This document shows positions 25,801 to 39,734 of a stretch of 59,690 nt of DNA, piece by piece. The stretch spans positions 147,501 through 207,190 of the forward strand of contig MCFG01000069.1 of assembly GCA_002104895.1 (NCBI GenBank). The letters run 5' to 3'. Under the pieces are notes generated by a model that saw only the letters and a list, made by a program, of their open reading frames with translations, searched no databases and was not told where the DNA came from. Numbering within the stretch: position 1 is the first letter of the stretch; each line of letters starts with the position of its first letter. This DNA comes from Anaeromyces robustus (lineage: Eukaryota; Neocallimastigomycota; Neocallimastigomycetes; Neocallimastigales; Neocallimastigaceae). The translations under genes and the position numbers were made by a program.

Positions 25801-26942
25801 CCTTTTAATACATTTTTTAACTATTGTTAAAATACAAAAAAAAAAAATGGAACGGAATAAAACGGAAAATGGAACAATAATAAAATAAAGAAATAAAAAA
25901 AATAAAAAAAATTTTTTTTTTTAATTATTTTTTTAATTATTTTTTAATTAACTAAAATAAAAAAATAAAAAAAATAAAAATTAAAAATAAAAATTAAAAT
26001 AAAAAATTAAACTAAAAATTAAAATTACTATTGATACATTTTTTTAACTAAAAAGAAATAAAAAAAAAAAAAAAACAATAATAAAAAAGTAAAAAAATTG
26101 TAAAAAATAAGAAATTATTAAAAAATAAAAATAATTAAAGTATAAAAATTTAATAATAATAATAACAATAATAAAATTTTATATAAAAAAATAAAAAGGA
26201 AATCAATTTTTTTTTTATATATTCCAAATTTAGAAATTAATTGAAACCAGCAAGTAAATAAAAAAGAAGTTAAAAAAAACATTTAAATATAATAATAATA
26301 AATAAATAAGAAATATTTTTAAATAAAAAAAAAATACAATACAATATTACAATACAAACCAATATCATTACAAACCAATATACCAATATACCAATATTGA
26401 ACATAAACATAAATATAAAATTATTTTTATTTTTATTACTCTTAAATTATTTTTTTTTTTTTTTTGTTTGTTTATTTGTTTGTTTATTTAAGTTATTTTG
26501 ATATTTATTATTATTAGTTTACTATTTGTTTATTATTATTGTTTTGTTGTTGTGTTGTTTGTTTGTTGATTTATTTATTTATTTATTTATTATGAATAAA
26601 ATAAATAATGGTTTACATTTTATAACTTTTTTTTTTTTAATATATAAATATTATATATATTTTAAAATGAAGGATTAGAATTACAAATATGTAAAGATTA
26701 TTATTTATTATTTATTATTAATTATTTATTATTTAATATTAATTACAAATATTATTATCATTATTATATTTATTATATTATTATTATTATTTATTATTTT
26801 ATAACTATGGATAACTTTTAGAAGTTAAATATTCTTTATTCCTAGTTATATTTATTTATTAGTATTTATTAGATAATATCTAATTATGAAAGAGATATAT
26901 TTATATGTTATGGATATTGATCATTAAATCTTTATTATTTTC

Positions 26943-26977
<35 letters not shown>

Positions 26978-26980
26978 ACT

Positions 26981-27023
26981 ATGCTATATATATATGTGTA
27001 TGTATATAATGTATATATAGCAT
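26981..27023. repeat. Inverted repeat, 12-bp stem
   Basis: ATGCTATATATA at 26981-26992 is the exact reverse complement of 27012-27023, with a 19-nt TA/TG-rich loop. It follows a 28-A tract. The stem is mostly TA, so chance formation is plausible; only the GC pair adds specificity. Confidence 0.6.
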
Positions 27024-28680
27024 TTATATTTTAAATACAAATGTATAATAGAATCAATGAATAGAATCTTTAATAATAATAAAAAAAAAATGAAAAAGAA
27101 AATATTAATATCAATGTCTAAAATTTTTAATAAAAAATCTATCTAACTAATCATTTTATGCTTTTTTTTTATTAAATATTACTTTTTTCAACTTAAAAAA
27201 AAAAAAAAAAAAAAAACTAAGTTGATATATGGTCTGTAAAATCTTTTAACGATTATTGAAAAAAAAAAAAACTGCATATAAAATATTTATTATACATTAT
27301 GATACATAATAAATATATAACTTATTTCGACCGTTTTTATTAGAAAATGATAAAAAAAAATTAGTAAAATATGAAAAATAAAAAATGTTTTTATAGTTTA
27401 TGTTTTATGACTCTAATATCTAATATCTAATTTATATTTTTTGACCATATAAAATATTATTGAGATATATTTTAAAAATAAATTATTAGAGATATTATGA
27501 AATGAATATATTCATTTTATTAATTTATTTATTGTAAAATATATTATATATACATTGAATTTTTCCTGTTGTTGTTGTTGTTGTTGTAGTTGTTGTAATA
27601 TTACACTATCAATGATTCGTTTTTTATCAACTAAATTCAAATAAAAGAATTAATTAATTATTTAATACTTCTATTTGAATTGGAATGAATTTAGTTCATT
27701 TAAATTTGATTCCCTGTTTTTTTTTTTTTATTTTTTTTTTTTTTTATCAATTAATTTATTTTATTTTTTTTATTTTTTTACTTTTTATTTAAATTGTTAG
27801 CCTAAAAAAATAATAATATAATCCTTAAAAATCTTTATATTCAAAATTGGGAAAATTTATGTAGGTGTACTACTTACCCAAGTTAGGTAAGTATTATCTT
27901 TTTTTTTAAAAATTTTAAAACAATATCCTAATTTTTTTTAATTAAATAATGCTAATGAAAATTCTGTAAAAAATTATTATATTAAAGTTAAGAGTTAAGT
28001 TAAGAGTAAGCTTCCATCCTTATTAATCTTTATGGTTTGATCACTTCCATAGAAAAATCAGCAAAAGAGTAACATTATCATGTTCTTCTTTAATATTAAA
28101 AATTCATTTTTAAACTAAACTTTTTTTTATATAAAATTGGAATCATTTACCTCTTATTATCTTTCTTGTATAAAAATAACCCCTCTCCCTTCCAAAATAT
28201 TTTCATTTTATCCAAAAAAAACTATAAAGTAAAATAAAATTAAATAAAATAAAATAAATAAATAATTAATTGGGTTTTCAGTAATTTTTTTATCAGTGAT
28301 CATTATAACTAACTGGAAGATAAAAATCTTTAGCTATATATTTCTTATATATATATATATATATATTTTTTTCAGTATTAGTTTCATCAAAAAGTATATA
28401 ATAATAACCTCTTAATGGATAATTAATTAATTTAATTTTTTTTTTAAAAAAAAATAACAAAGCCAAACCCACATTTGAATAAAATTCGTTTAATACTATC
28501 GTTTTAAATAGTTTTATCTTTAGTAACAAAAAAAAACTTTATTTGGATGAAATATAACATTTTTTTTAAAGTGATCTTTTTTTTTTTATGTTAAATCAAA
28601 CCATTAATCTTTCCTTTTTGGCAATTATTAAAAAGGAAAATATCAAGTATATTTATTTATGAGTCTTTAGGGGAAAAAAA

Positions 28681-28815
28681 CAGTTTATATACTATTTTAG
28701 AATGTTTTTTTTTCTTTTTTTTTTTTTTTACAAACGAACAAAAAAAACAATACAGTTTATATACTATTTTAGAATGTTTTTTGTCTTTTTTTTTTTTTAC
28801 AAACAAACAAAAAAA
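28681..28815. repeat. Tandem duplication of a ~60-bp unit
   Basis: The 22-bp segment that starts CAGTTTATATACTATTTTAG, followed by a T-run and ACAAACGAACAAAAAAA, at 28681-28747 recurs at 28753-28815. The second copy differs by small T-run changes and ACAAACAAAC in place of ACAAACGAAC. A head-to-tail duplication with limited divergence. Confidence 0.85.
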
Positions 28816-29208
28816 TTATCCTTTTTTAATAAATTAAAATTAAAATTTATTAATATTAATTTATATTATATTGCATTTTATTGTAAAAAATGATATAGGG
28901 TGTGTTCCCGTAAAACTTGATGATCAAAGTAGAAATTCATTTATTAGTATAAGTATATTAGTATTCTAGATAGATAAAAATGGAAATGTAATATAATATA
29001 TTTGTAAAACTTGTTAAGTATGATGAGGTTAAAAAGTAAATTTTACATATCTCTTACTTCAATATATAATTTTTTTCAGATTCTGATTGTTGATTGTTTA
29101 TCCTATATAAATGTTTTAATGATAGTTGTATTTTTAACAAAAAAAAAAACACCAATGGTTCATTGTGAATTGTGATAATATTTATTCATTTAATCTCAAT
29201 TTTAAATA

Positions 29209-29246
29209 GAAGAAAAGTTCATATATGTGTATATGAACTTTTCTTC
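29209..29246. repeat. Perfect 17-bp hairpin
   Basis: GAAGAAAAGTTCATATA (29209-29225) is the exact reverse complement of 29230-29246, with a TGTG loop. The arms contain G and C, so the match is more specific than the many TA palindromes here. It could be a foldback remnant of a transposon end or a structured-RNA element; nothing in the sequence decides which. Confidence 0.85.
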
Positions 29247-30130
29247 GAAAAACCATATGAAAATCCATGTAATTCTTGATAATGAATGTTATTTTAAATT
29301 ATTTGATTAGGATAAAACCAAACCTGTAATACACCATTAAAAAGGACGACCAAGAGAAGGTGATGATTCAATATTCAAAATGTCATATATATAATATTAA
29401 TTATAATTATAATTATAATTAATATTAGTTGTTGTTATTGTAGAACTAAGCATTCTAAAAAAAAAAATAAATAATTTTTTGAAAATGTAATAATATATAT
29501 AAAATATTTTTAAATATTTTAAAATGAATTTTTTTTTAAACTATGATGATAAATATTTAAAAAACTATGTTATGATCTTTCAAAATTATATATATATATA
29601 TGCAAAAAGAAAAAAAAATAACAATAAATATGAAAATAATAATAATAATATTATTATTAAAGTATTAAAGATGGACATATTTATTCGGGTATTATTGATG
29701 AAAATTTATAATTATTTAGATGATGGGGTATAATCTAATGTGTAATATGATAATGTAGAAAATAAAACGATTGTGCATCTAAAAAAACGTTATCAGAGTT
29801 AATCTATACCAACATATAGTGGTATAGTGGAGATGATTATTATATAAACATAAGTGATGTTGATATCTTAAAATTTCAAATTCTATCATATTAAAATCTT
29901 AAGGTATAATAGATTATTTTACTTTGTGTTTAATTACATTTATTAAGTATTTGAAGGTATTTAAAAAAATATTATTCTAACCATTTTACTCATGTCGAAA
30001 TATGTATGAAGATTAAATATATTCATGCGGTGGTAGATGTATATAAGAAAATCAAGATTAGTATCAAAAAATAAAAAGATCTAGTTTTATATAAATATAT
30101 ATATATCAGGAAATATTATTTCATACATTT

Positions 30131-30401
30131 TTTTTTTTTTAGCTGAGAATGAAATACAAACATCAAATATACTAAAAGATGTAAGAAAAAAGGTCTAATT
30201 AAAATATTTATAATAAGAATACTGAAAATAATAATTGTAATAATAATAAATAATAAATTATAAATAAATAATAAATAAAATAAACAAATAATAAATAATT
30301 AATAATAATAGTAATAATAATAGTAAAAATAATAATAAATATTCTTTGATATTAATGTAGCATGTAGTTTAAATTTTTTATATTATGATCTTTTATATTA
30401 C

Positions 30402-30460
<59 letters not shown>

Positions 30461-33286
30461 TATATAATTTATATAGTATAATAAAATAAATAAAAAAAAA
30501 AAATAAAATTGAGAAATAGTTTAAAAAAACCTACTATTTATATTTATATCATAAATAATTAAATTATTAAATGACATATTAAATATAATTAAATCAATTT
30601 CATTATTAATAAATAGTTTTATAATATATATATATATTATAATAATTATTTGTGAATTTTACTTCAAATTTAATGGTTTGACTGACATTATTATTTTTTT
30701 ATTATATACAAAATTTTTTTATATTTTTTCTTGAACTTTTTTGATATAAACACTATATAATAATAATAATAATAGAATTATTAATACATTTTTATTTTTA
30801 TTTTTATTTTTAACAATTAATAAATATATTATTATTTGTAAATTGTTAAAAAGAGAAATAATTTATGAAAATAATTCTTTAAACTAAATTAATGTATATA
30901 GATTTATTATTCTTCACTAATAATAATATAAATATATTTTAATATTTCTATATAAAATAAGATTTCATCTAATCAATTTAATTGAATGATTTATTTTTAT
31001 TTTTTTTTTATATTTTTTTTATGTCTTATATAGATTTAATTGAATAATTTTTATTATATGAAAAAAAAAAAAATATCACAATTTTATTCTGTGGATATAT
31101 TTCATATATATTAATATATTAATATATATTTTTATAATAAGTAATATATTCTTTGCTTTCTTAACTTAGTAATTTAAAAATGAGACTTTTTTTTTATACT
31201 TAAGCATTTGTCCCATTTTTTATATTAAATATTATGAAATATTTTTTAAGTAGAAGAAAAAAAAAAAGAAAAAAAGCTTTTTTTATTGGAGAATAAAAAA
31301 AAAAAAGTTTTTTTTATAATTGCAGTAATAATGTATTTAGTACAATTTTACAAATAGTATCAAACTGTATTTTAAATTAAATACATTTATTTTATAATGT
31401 AAAAAAAAAAAAAAAAAAATGATTAATAGAAAAAAAACAATTTATTATCCTTCATTCCATTGGTTACACAGGTATAAATATAAAAGAAAAAAATTGATAA
31501 ATAATAATAATAATAAAAAATAAATAAATATTAAATATATATATATATCATAAATTTATATAATTTCTTATTTTATTTTATTTGTTATTTTTTTTTTTGT
31601 TGAATAGAAGAGAGATGAAATTTATTAATATAGGATTTATTTATTTTAATAATAAAATAAAAAAAAGAAACTTTCATTAAAAAAAAATAATAATGTCAAA
31701 CAAATAAATGGACATAATAATGTATCCCAAAGTCTTTTTTTTTTCTTTATTATTATTAGTAAAGAAAAAATAAATTTTCATTTCTATATTTCTTTTAATA
31801 TATATATATATTTAATTTATTAATAAAAACTTTTTGTTATTATATATATAAAATAAAAATAATGGTTTAAGGTTAATATTAATATTAAAAAAACTATGAA
31901 TAAAAAAAAAATTATCATCAAAGTAAATAATAATAATTTAAAAAAAAAATTAATTTAAAAACGCTTTTTTTTTTTTAAGGTTACACTAACCAATAATTAT
32001 TAATAATAAATAATAATTATTAAATTTGTTTATTCTAAAATATAATTTTATTTATTATATATATATACATTTATTAAATTACAAAATATATATTTTTTAT
32101 TTTTTAAATTATAAATTAAAAAAAAAAAAATTTAAAAATTTAAAAAATTAATTTAATAAAAAATAAAAAAATAAAAAATAAAAAATAAAAATTAAATTAA
32201 AAATAATGGTCATTTTAATTTATGGATTTATTACTCATTTTATCCCATTTTTAACCCCATGAATAATACAAATTTAACTCATCTTTCTTTTTTTCCCATT
32301 AATATTTTTATTTCATCCTTTTTTTTTTTTTTTTAAAAAGCTTCATTATTCATCTTTTATAATAATAATTAATTATATTATATTAAATATTAAAATATTA
32401 AAAAATCAAATGATAATTCATCATTCATTATTACAAAATAATAATAATAATAAATAAAAAAAAATAAACATACATTTTTTTTAATAATTATTATAAAAAG
32501 TTACATATAGAAAAATTATTATTATTTAAAAATAAAATAAAAATAAAATAAAAATAAAATACGAATAAAATTAAAAATTTATATATTAAGTATTTATATA
32601 TAAATTTATAGAAAAAAATAATTATTCAAGTGAAATAACAACACATATACACAATTAAACACATACACAATAAAGTTATAAAAAAAAAAAGAAATTTTTT
32701 AAAACTAATTTAATATATATAAATATTTTTTTTTTTTTTTTAATTTTTTATATTTTTTTATTTAATTGAATTTATTTTACATGTACAAAATTTTATTTTT
32801 TTTTTTTTTATCTTTTTTATTTTTTTTTTGTTTTTTTTTTTTTTATATTTTGTTTATTCGTTTATAATTTATTTTTTTTCCTGACTTTTTTCGTTTAAAA
32901 TTTAATTTATTTTTTTTTTTTTTTGATCTCGTTTTTATACTTTAATTTTTTTTTTCTTTCTTAAATATATATATATATATTATATTTAATATATTTTAAA
33001 TTTTATAGATTTAAAATAATTAATTTATATATTTCTTTAAAATAAAATATATAAAAAAATTATAAATAATAATAAAAAAAATAAATATTTTCTTTTATTT
33101 ATTTATTTATACACTATATATTTTATAATTGTTAACCATATGAACAATTATAAATATATATAAAAAAAATATTTTCTTTTTTTATTTTATTATTACTTTT
33201 TTTACTTAATTAAGTTAAAATTATAAACTATTTAAATTTAAGTCTATACTATAAACTTTTCTTTTTTCTTTTTGTTTTTTATTCCT
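30131..33286. other. AT-rich DNA downstream of the esterase
   Basis: Contains an ATT repeat at about 30402-30458, TA tracts, and the presumed 3' untranslated region of the esterase near its right end (polyadenylation-like AATAAA strings are too common to be informative). No coding region is supported. Confidence 0.75.
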
Positions 33287-35008
33287 TCATGGAATTAAAC
33301 ACCAGTTATTGTTTTCAACACTCCAGTCACCATCATTATCACTGAAGTAAACTTGGGTAGCAGTTTTACAACATGGGTAACCTTGGGCACCAGTACAAGT
33401 TTTTTGTTTACCACCGCCACAGCCACACCATTGACCATTTTCAACACCCCAAGTACCATCATCATCAGTATAAACAACAGTACAATTGTCAGAACAGCAT
33501 GGGTAACCTTGAGCAAGAATCTTAGAGGAACAAGTACCTTCTAAAGTTGGTTGTGGTTGTTCTTTTGGTTCAATTTTTTCTCTCATTTCTGGGAAAATCA
33601 TATGAATGAAATCATTGAAACCTTTGTACCAAACTGGGAAATCGTGAGTACCACCTGGATAAGTATAATCTTTAAAGTTTTCAACTCTACTCCAACTTTT
33701 CATTGATCTAACGTATCCTGGGAAGGAAGAATAAACTAAATCATCTTTATCCCCACAAGTCATGTAAAGATTGTGAATCTTAAGACCATTGAATTCTCTC
33801 TTATTATCAACATTTCTCTTGAATTCATCAGCACCAGAGAACATAGCACCAGAGAAACCAGCAAAGTTACTAATAAGATCAAGACATTCAGCAATACCAA
33901 TATTGAAAGTTTGACCACCACCCATAGAAAGACCAGCAAGAGCAACATTATCACGACCACTCTTAATATTGAATTTAGATCTCATATATGGAATAATATC
34001 ATCTCTAAGTTCACCTTTAAAAGCATTGAAACCATTAACATCATTACCAGCACCATTTGGACCCCAATTTCTACTAGCAACACCAGTTACACAAACAAGA
34101 ATAAATCTACCAACATCACCACTAGCCATACCTCTATCCATGAAACCCTTAATTTTACCACCACGTCCTTTGTTAGAAAGACCCCAAGTGTTTTCATTTT
34201 GTCCAAAACCGTGAAGTAAAACAAATAATGGATATTGAGTATTCTTGTCATCAGCATCATAACCAGCTGGAAGATAAACCCATCCGTGTTTATTGTATTT
34301 TTGAGCACGACTTTGATCAACGGTATAATCTCTAGTTGGATAATTAATTTCAACAACAGTACCACGTTGAGAATCGGTTAAACCATCATCAAATGGCTTG
34401 TCTTCAGCAGCACCACTTTTAGCATTGAATTTAACATTCTTTAAAGTAACTTTAAGTTGATCACCATCAGAATTACCTCTTTGATAATCATTAAATTTAA
34501 TGGCAAAACCTAAAACGGAATCAAAGTCAGAACTGGCAATAATTTGTTTTGAGAAGTTAGATGGAATTTTAACAGTGTAAGTAAGAGAACCAGATTTGGA
34601 TCTAGTGTTAAAGTATTCAACATCTTCAAAACCACCAAACATACCAGTGGAATCCCATGGAAGAATTCTGAAAACAAAACTTGGATTTTGAGCTTGACCA
34701 TTCCATTTACCATTAACTGGACTATAATCTAATTCTAAATCAACAGATTCATAATTAGCAATGTTAATTTCTTCTTTGTTAGATTTTACGTAAAAAGCAA
34801 GACCACCACCGGCACCGCCAGCAGCAGATGCAACCCATGAAACGGAACCATCTGAATTTTCTACAATATTAGTAGCAACAGAACCGTCTCTAAAAATAGT
34901 AAATTTTTCTTTGTTATTACGTAATGTAAGACCGTATTGTGGTGTAGCACAAGTTACAAATGATACGGCTAACAAAAAGATTGAAAGCGTAAAACTTAAA
35001 TTGAACAT
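33287..35008 (-). CDS. Secreted CE1-type esterase (probable feruloyl esterase) with two fungal dockerins
   Basis: A 573-residue plant cell-wall esterase, likely releasing ferulic or related acyl groups from arabinoxylan. Signal peptide ~1-21, hydrophobic core followed by a VTCA/TPQ junction. Residues ~26-197 form a putative carbohydrate-binding beta-sandwich module of unassigned family. Residues ~215-475 are a PF00756-like alpha/beta hydrolase: the [17 protein letters not shown] oxyanion-side strand, nucleophile S361 in GLSMGGGQ, candidate acid in CGDKDD (420-423) and H455 in GGTHDF. After a Pro/Gln/Glu linker, two CBM10-like dockerins follow (~492-530 and ~537-572) with GYPCC and D/NDG.W.VEN..WC signatures. 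Such dockerins attach enzymes to scaffoldins of anaerobic fungal cellulosomes. The second dockerin lacks the cysteines equivalent to C509 and C530. An acetylxylan esterase is the main alternative. Single exon; the start is the ATG preceding the signal peptide. Confidence 0.93.
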   Translation of the reverse strand: MFNLSFTLSIFLLAVSFVTCATPQYGLTLRNNKEKFTIFRDGSVATNIVENSDGSVSWVASAAGGAGGGLAFYVKSNKEEINIANYESVDLELDYSPVNGKWNGQAQNPSFVFRILPWDSTGMFGGFEDVEYFNTRSKSGSLTYTVKIPSNFSKQIIASSDFDSVLGFAIKFNDYQRGNSDGDQLKVTLKNVKFNAKSGAAEDKPFDDGLTDSQRGTVVEINYPTRDYTVDQSRAQKYNKHGWVYLPAGYDADDKNTQYPLFVLLHGFGQNENTWGLSNKGRGGKIKGFMDRGMASGDVGRFILVCVTGVASRNWGPNGAGNDVNGFNAFKGELRDDIIPYMRSKFNIKSGRDNVALAGLSMGGGQTFNIGIAECLDLISNFAGFSGAMFSGADEFKRNVDNKREFNGLKIHNLYMTCGDKDDLVYSSFPGYVRSMKSWSRVENFKDYTYPGGTHDFPVWYKGFNDFIHMIFPEMREKIEPKEQPQPTLEGTCSSKILAQGYPCCSDNCTVVYTDDDGTWGVENGQWCGCGGGKQKTCTGAQGYPCCKTATQVYFSDNDGDWSVENNNWCLIP

Positions 35009-38000
35009 TTTTTTTTTTATCTTTTATCTTTATTTTAATAAATAAATTTTATATTTTTATTTTAGTTTTATTTTATTTTCAATTTATTTATTTATTTATA
35101 TCTATTTTTTTTTAATTTGTATCAAACAAATTATTTTTTTTAATTTTAACTTAATTATTTTTTATTTATTTCTTCTTTTCTTTGTTTATCTTTAAAATTA
35201 AAAGATAAATTTTAAAGGTATAATTTTTTTTCTTAATTTCCTTCTTTTATTTTAATATTTATATTTTCTCTTAAATTAAAGTTTTATTGTATTACTTAAT
35301 ATAAAAATGTTGTTATTGTACATAAATAAACCAATCATAATTATATTACATTAAAAAACCAATCAAGATTACGGTATACAAAAAAGACGGTACAGTCATG
35401 TATATATATAAATAATTAAAAAAAATAAATTAAATAAATTTTTAATTATATGTATACATGTCAATAATGTCAATATAAATTTTATATCTTTTTTTTTTTT
35501 TTTTTTTTATTTTTTTTTTATTTTTATCTTTCAATTTTTTTTTTAATTTTTTTTTTTTATCCTTTAATTTTTTTTAATTTTTTTTTTTTATTTCACAAAG
35601 ATGATTCACTAAATAAATTAAATTAGGCATCATTTTTTAAATAAAAACTAATAAATATAATGAACTTTAAATTGTATCAATAATATTAATAATTTTATTT
35701 TAATAAATTAAATAATTAAAACCTTAATTATTAATAAAATTATTTCTTTTTAATAATTTATTTATATTGTGTAAAAAAATTTTTTAAAGGTAAAAAATTA
35801 TTTATATTTCCATATAAACATTACTCAAATTGGGTTATGCATAAATTAATTGTGGTAATAATAAGCATTGGAGACACGTGACTACATACAATTATGTAAC
35901 TAATATTACAGTATAATGATTTATAAGAGAACAATATTTTCAAGTATATACAACGCAATTTTATGTTTTATAAGTAAAAAAAAAAATTAAATATTTAATA
36001 AATATTAATATATCACATCCAACTTAATTTATAATTAATTCCGAAAATTAATAATATCTATTAATTAAAAAATTTATTAATTTATTAATAATAATTTGTA
36101 ATTTTCAACATTTTAACCCAAAACATACTTTTTAGGATGATTCATTATATATATTAAATTAGGATCAACATTTTTTTTATAAATATAATAAACTTTAATT
36201 ATTAACATTTATTAATTAAAAATAATTAATTTATTAAAAAATAATTTGTGTAACCATTTATATTTCCATTCCATTTAATAAGCCTTGAATATTTTTTATT
36301 TCAGAAGAGAAAAAATAAAAAAAACAAAAGAACAAAATTATAATTGATAATATATAAATAATACAATACTAATTATTTATACTATGTAAATAATATAATA
36401 AAGATATAAAAAAAAATTTTTTTTCAAAAAAAAAATATATATATATATAAAGATAAATTATTGAATAAAAAAAATCAGAGGCATTTTGGAAATAAATACA
36501 AAAAAGGATATATTATTTACATATATTAATTATTAATTATTTAATAAAAACAATATATTATTTTTGAAATATTAATTATTTAATAAAAAACGATATATTA
36601 TTTTTTAATTATTTAATAATATATAATAATAAATAATAATAATAATAATCCTTTATCATTTATTATTACTATTATATTATTTAATATTATATATATTTTA
36701 TTTATATATAACAATGTGTATTTTTTCTATTAAAAAACAAAAAAAATAATAACATACAAAAAAAATTACAAATAGTTCAATTTCAATTCAATTCAAAAAA
36801 AAAAAAAGTTATTCGTTTTGTATATTTTTAGAAAATGATTTTTGTTTATAGTTGGTCGTTGTTGAAATGATTTTCATTATATATAAAATATGTAATTTTA
36901 TTTAATTAAACTTTTTATATATATTAATATATGTAATAAATATAATTGTATTAATTGTATAATAAAAAAAATTTTTTTTGTATTTAATATATTTAATTTA
37001 CTTACGGAAAAATCTAATAGAGACATGGAAAATAAATAAAAAATTTTATTAATTATATTTTTTACTAACCACTTTATTTAAAAAATTATTAACTAAAAAA
37101 TTATAAAATATAAAAATAAAAATAAAAAAATATTAACTCAATAAAAGCAAATAAAATTATAAAAATTGTAATTTTATTCCTTATTTTTTTTCTAAATTAA
37201 TAAAAAGAACATTTTTAACTATAATGAAAAACATGGAATAAAAGGTAAAAATAAAGACAAGGGATAATCACTATAATAAATAAAATATATTAAAAACAGT
37301 TTATTATTATTATTTTACATTTATATTAATTTTATTTTAAAAACTATGGAAAACATTTAATTACTCATTATCATTATTAATAAATTAATAAATTAATATA
37401 ATAATAAATATATAAAAAAAAACAAAATTATTAATATTATTAATAAATTAAATAACATACTAATTATTACATAATATCGTATAATATACAAATGACATTA
37501 AAATAATTATGAATAATAGATCTTTCAATATATCTTTACACTATTTAATTAAATATAATTATTAGTAATACATATTAAATAAACATATATGGAATAAAAT
37601 ACTATAAAAATAAAACATTTTTTGTTATTGTTATACATTATTTTTTTATATATATATTTCTATTATTTTATTTTCACTTTTTTTTTTTTTTTTTCTTTTA
37701 TAAACTTAATTTTTTAAATTTTTTTTTAAAATATTATTTTATTATTTATTAATTAAAGTTTTATTTGTTTCGAAATACCTTTTTACTTTTTTTTATAAAA
37801 CAATTTTATTTTCATAAAAAAAAATTGTTTTATTATATGTATTTATATTTATAATATATATTTATATATTATAAATATATTTCAATCAACGACATCATTA
37901 TAATTTATAATATATTTATATATAAAAATTAATATTAATATTTATATATAAAAAAATATTAACTATTAAAAAAAAATTTTTTTTTTTATTTTTTAATATT

Positions 38001-39434
38001 TACTATTATTAATAAGTAAAAATATTTTTGTTTTATTATTTTGTGTCCTAAAATAATATAAATTGATAATTTTTTTATTTGTCCATGAAACACTAATTAT
38101 TAAAATTATTATAATTATTAAAAATAATTATTTGTTTAAATTATTGTCATATATTTATTTATTAATTCATTTATATTATTTATTATGCAAAAAATGACTA
38201 ATAAATTTAATTAATTATAAAAATAAAAAATGTAAATAATTAATAACAAAAATTTATTTATTCAAAATGATTAACTTGATGAATAACTTTAAAATTAATT
38301 TTGGTCAATAACTATATATCTTATTATTTAATAATAATAATAATAGCAAAGGATTTCAAAAGAAAACTATTATTAACAATAAATAATTAATAACAATTAA
38401 TAATAATTAATAATAATAATTGATAATAATACTATATCAAAGTTCTTTAATTAGATAAGATACTATTATTTACTAATTTATAAGTATTCAGTAATTAATA
38501 TTTTTTTAAATATAATTAAAATATTTGTTGTTACATTTATAATTAATGTTATGTCTTAACTTTTTGTTATGTCTTTTTTTATTTATATATATATATATAT
38601 ATTTTTGTTTTCTCTTTTGTTTTCTTTTTTTGTTTTGTTTTAGGAAAATTTTAAAATACATATGAATTTGCGATTTAAAAATAAATAAATAAATAAATAA
38701 TAATTAAATAAATTAATTTTTATATATATTTTAATTAAACCAAAATTATAAACATTTATATCTTATTATATATATCCTATTATATATTATATATATTAAA
38801 ATATATAATAATGTTAGTATATATTATATATAACATATCTAGAATTCATAATTAATATTGTTCATTTTAACAATTATATTTAATACAGTATATTTTAAAT
38901 AATAAAATTTAATATTTAAAAGACAATAAATATAGAGAAACAATAATAATTACTTTATCTTATTTAAATCATTCATTTATTTTATATTAATATAACGTAA
39001 TATTACATAAACTTATTAATAAATATTTGTATAATTTATAAAATTTTTATTATTTACAAAATGTACTCTTTTATTATTTTTTTATTTATTTATTTATTTA
39101 TATTTGAGTTGACCAAAAAGATGTACCAAAAAAATGTACCACATGCTTAAACTAAGATAAAAAATTAATAAAAAAAATAATAAATACTATAAAAATACAT
39201 TTAAATTAAATCAATATTAAAACAATTTTTAAATTTTACAAAAAAAAATTGTAATAATAAAAAAAAAAGGAAATATAATATATTAATTATTATAATAATA
39301 TAATAATATAATAAATAAAAAAAAATTAATATAAAAATTATATTAATCTTTTATATTGATACGATTTCTTATTTTAAAATATATAAAAAAAACCGTTACT
39401 TCTTTTTAATCTTTTTATATCGATTTAATCTGTT

Positions 39435-39533
<99 letters not shown>

Positions 39534-39734
39534 TCTATTATGCTTTTTATTTTATTATAACTTTTTTATTTATTATAATTAACGAGCAAAAATAATTAAC
39601 AAGCAAAAATAAATATAGAAATATATAAAACATTAGTAAAATATTAAATAGATAAATAAATAAACAAATAATAAATAAATAAATAATAAATAAATAAATA
39701 AATAACTAAATAAATAAATCATATTTTTTTATTC
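35009..39734. other. AT-rich intergenic region upstream of the esterase
   Basis: Presumably includes the esterase promoter immediately right of 35008; no discrete element can be distinguished. A diverged duplicated segment is visible: GATGATTCA...TTAAATTAGG...AACTTTAA at about 35599-35666 and again at about 36136-36197. A TTTA microsatellite lies at 39434-39533. No open frame of normal composition was found. Confidence 0.7.
39434..39533. repeat. TTTA tetranucleotide microsatellite
   Basis: About 25 uninterrupted TTTA units, ending in a single TCTA variant. Confidence 0.95.

Larger units (their letters stand above)
22410..27840. other. AT-rich gene-poor DNA
   Basis: A/T homopolymers, TA repeats and AAT/ATAA tracts. 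Two small structured elements are listed separately: an AGCTT pentamer run at 22807-22830 and a 12-bp stem at 26981-27023. A 21-codon frame near 23909 (MFDLSKWLMALKYVC...) has ordinary composition but is too short to call. No gene is supported. Confidence 0.7.
27841..30130. pseudogene. Decayed coding-like or mobile-element relic region
   Basis: This 2.3-kb stretch has clearly more complex, less A/T-homopolymeric sequence than the 18 kb to its left. Short coding-like blocks appear in several frames, broken by stops. On the minus strand, 28293-28529 is a 78-codon frame with INYPLRGYYYILFDETNTE-type sequence. On the plus strand there is a KGRPREGDDSIFKMS stretch near 29341-29385 and blocks near 29757-29800 and 29991-30075. 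No family is recognised with confidence. It could be a dead gene, a transposon remnant, or small exons of an unrecognised gene. It also contains a tandem duplication (28681-28815) and a perfect hairpin (29209-29246). Confidence 0.4.

Noticed and set aside
28293-28529. 78-codon minus-strand frame as a real small gene
   Set aside because: Part is a TA repeat (IYIYIYK) and a poly-A-derived lysine/phenylalanine run; kept only as part of the relic region.
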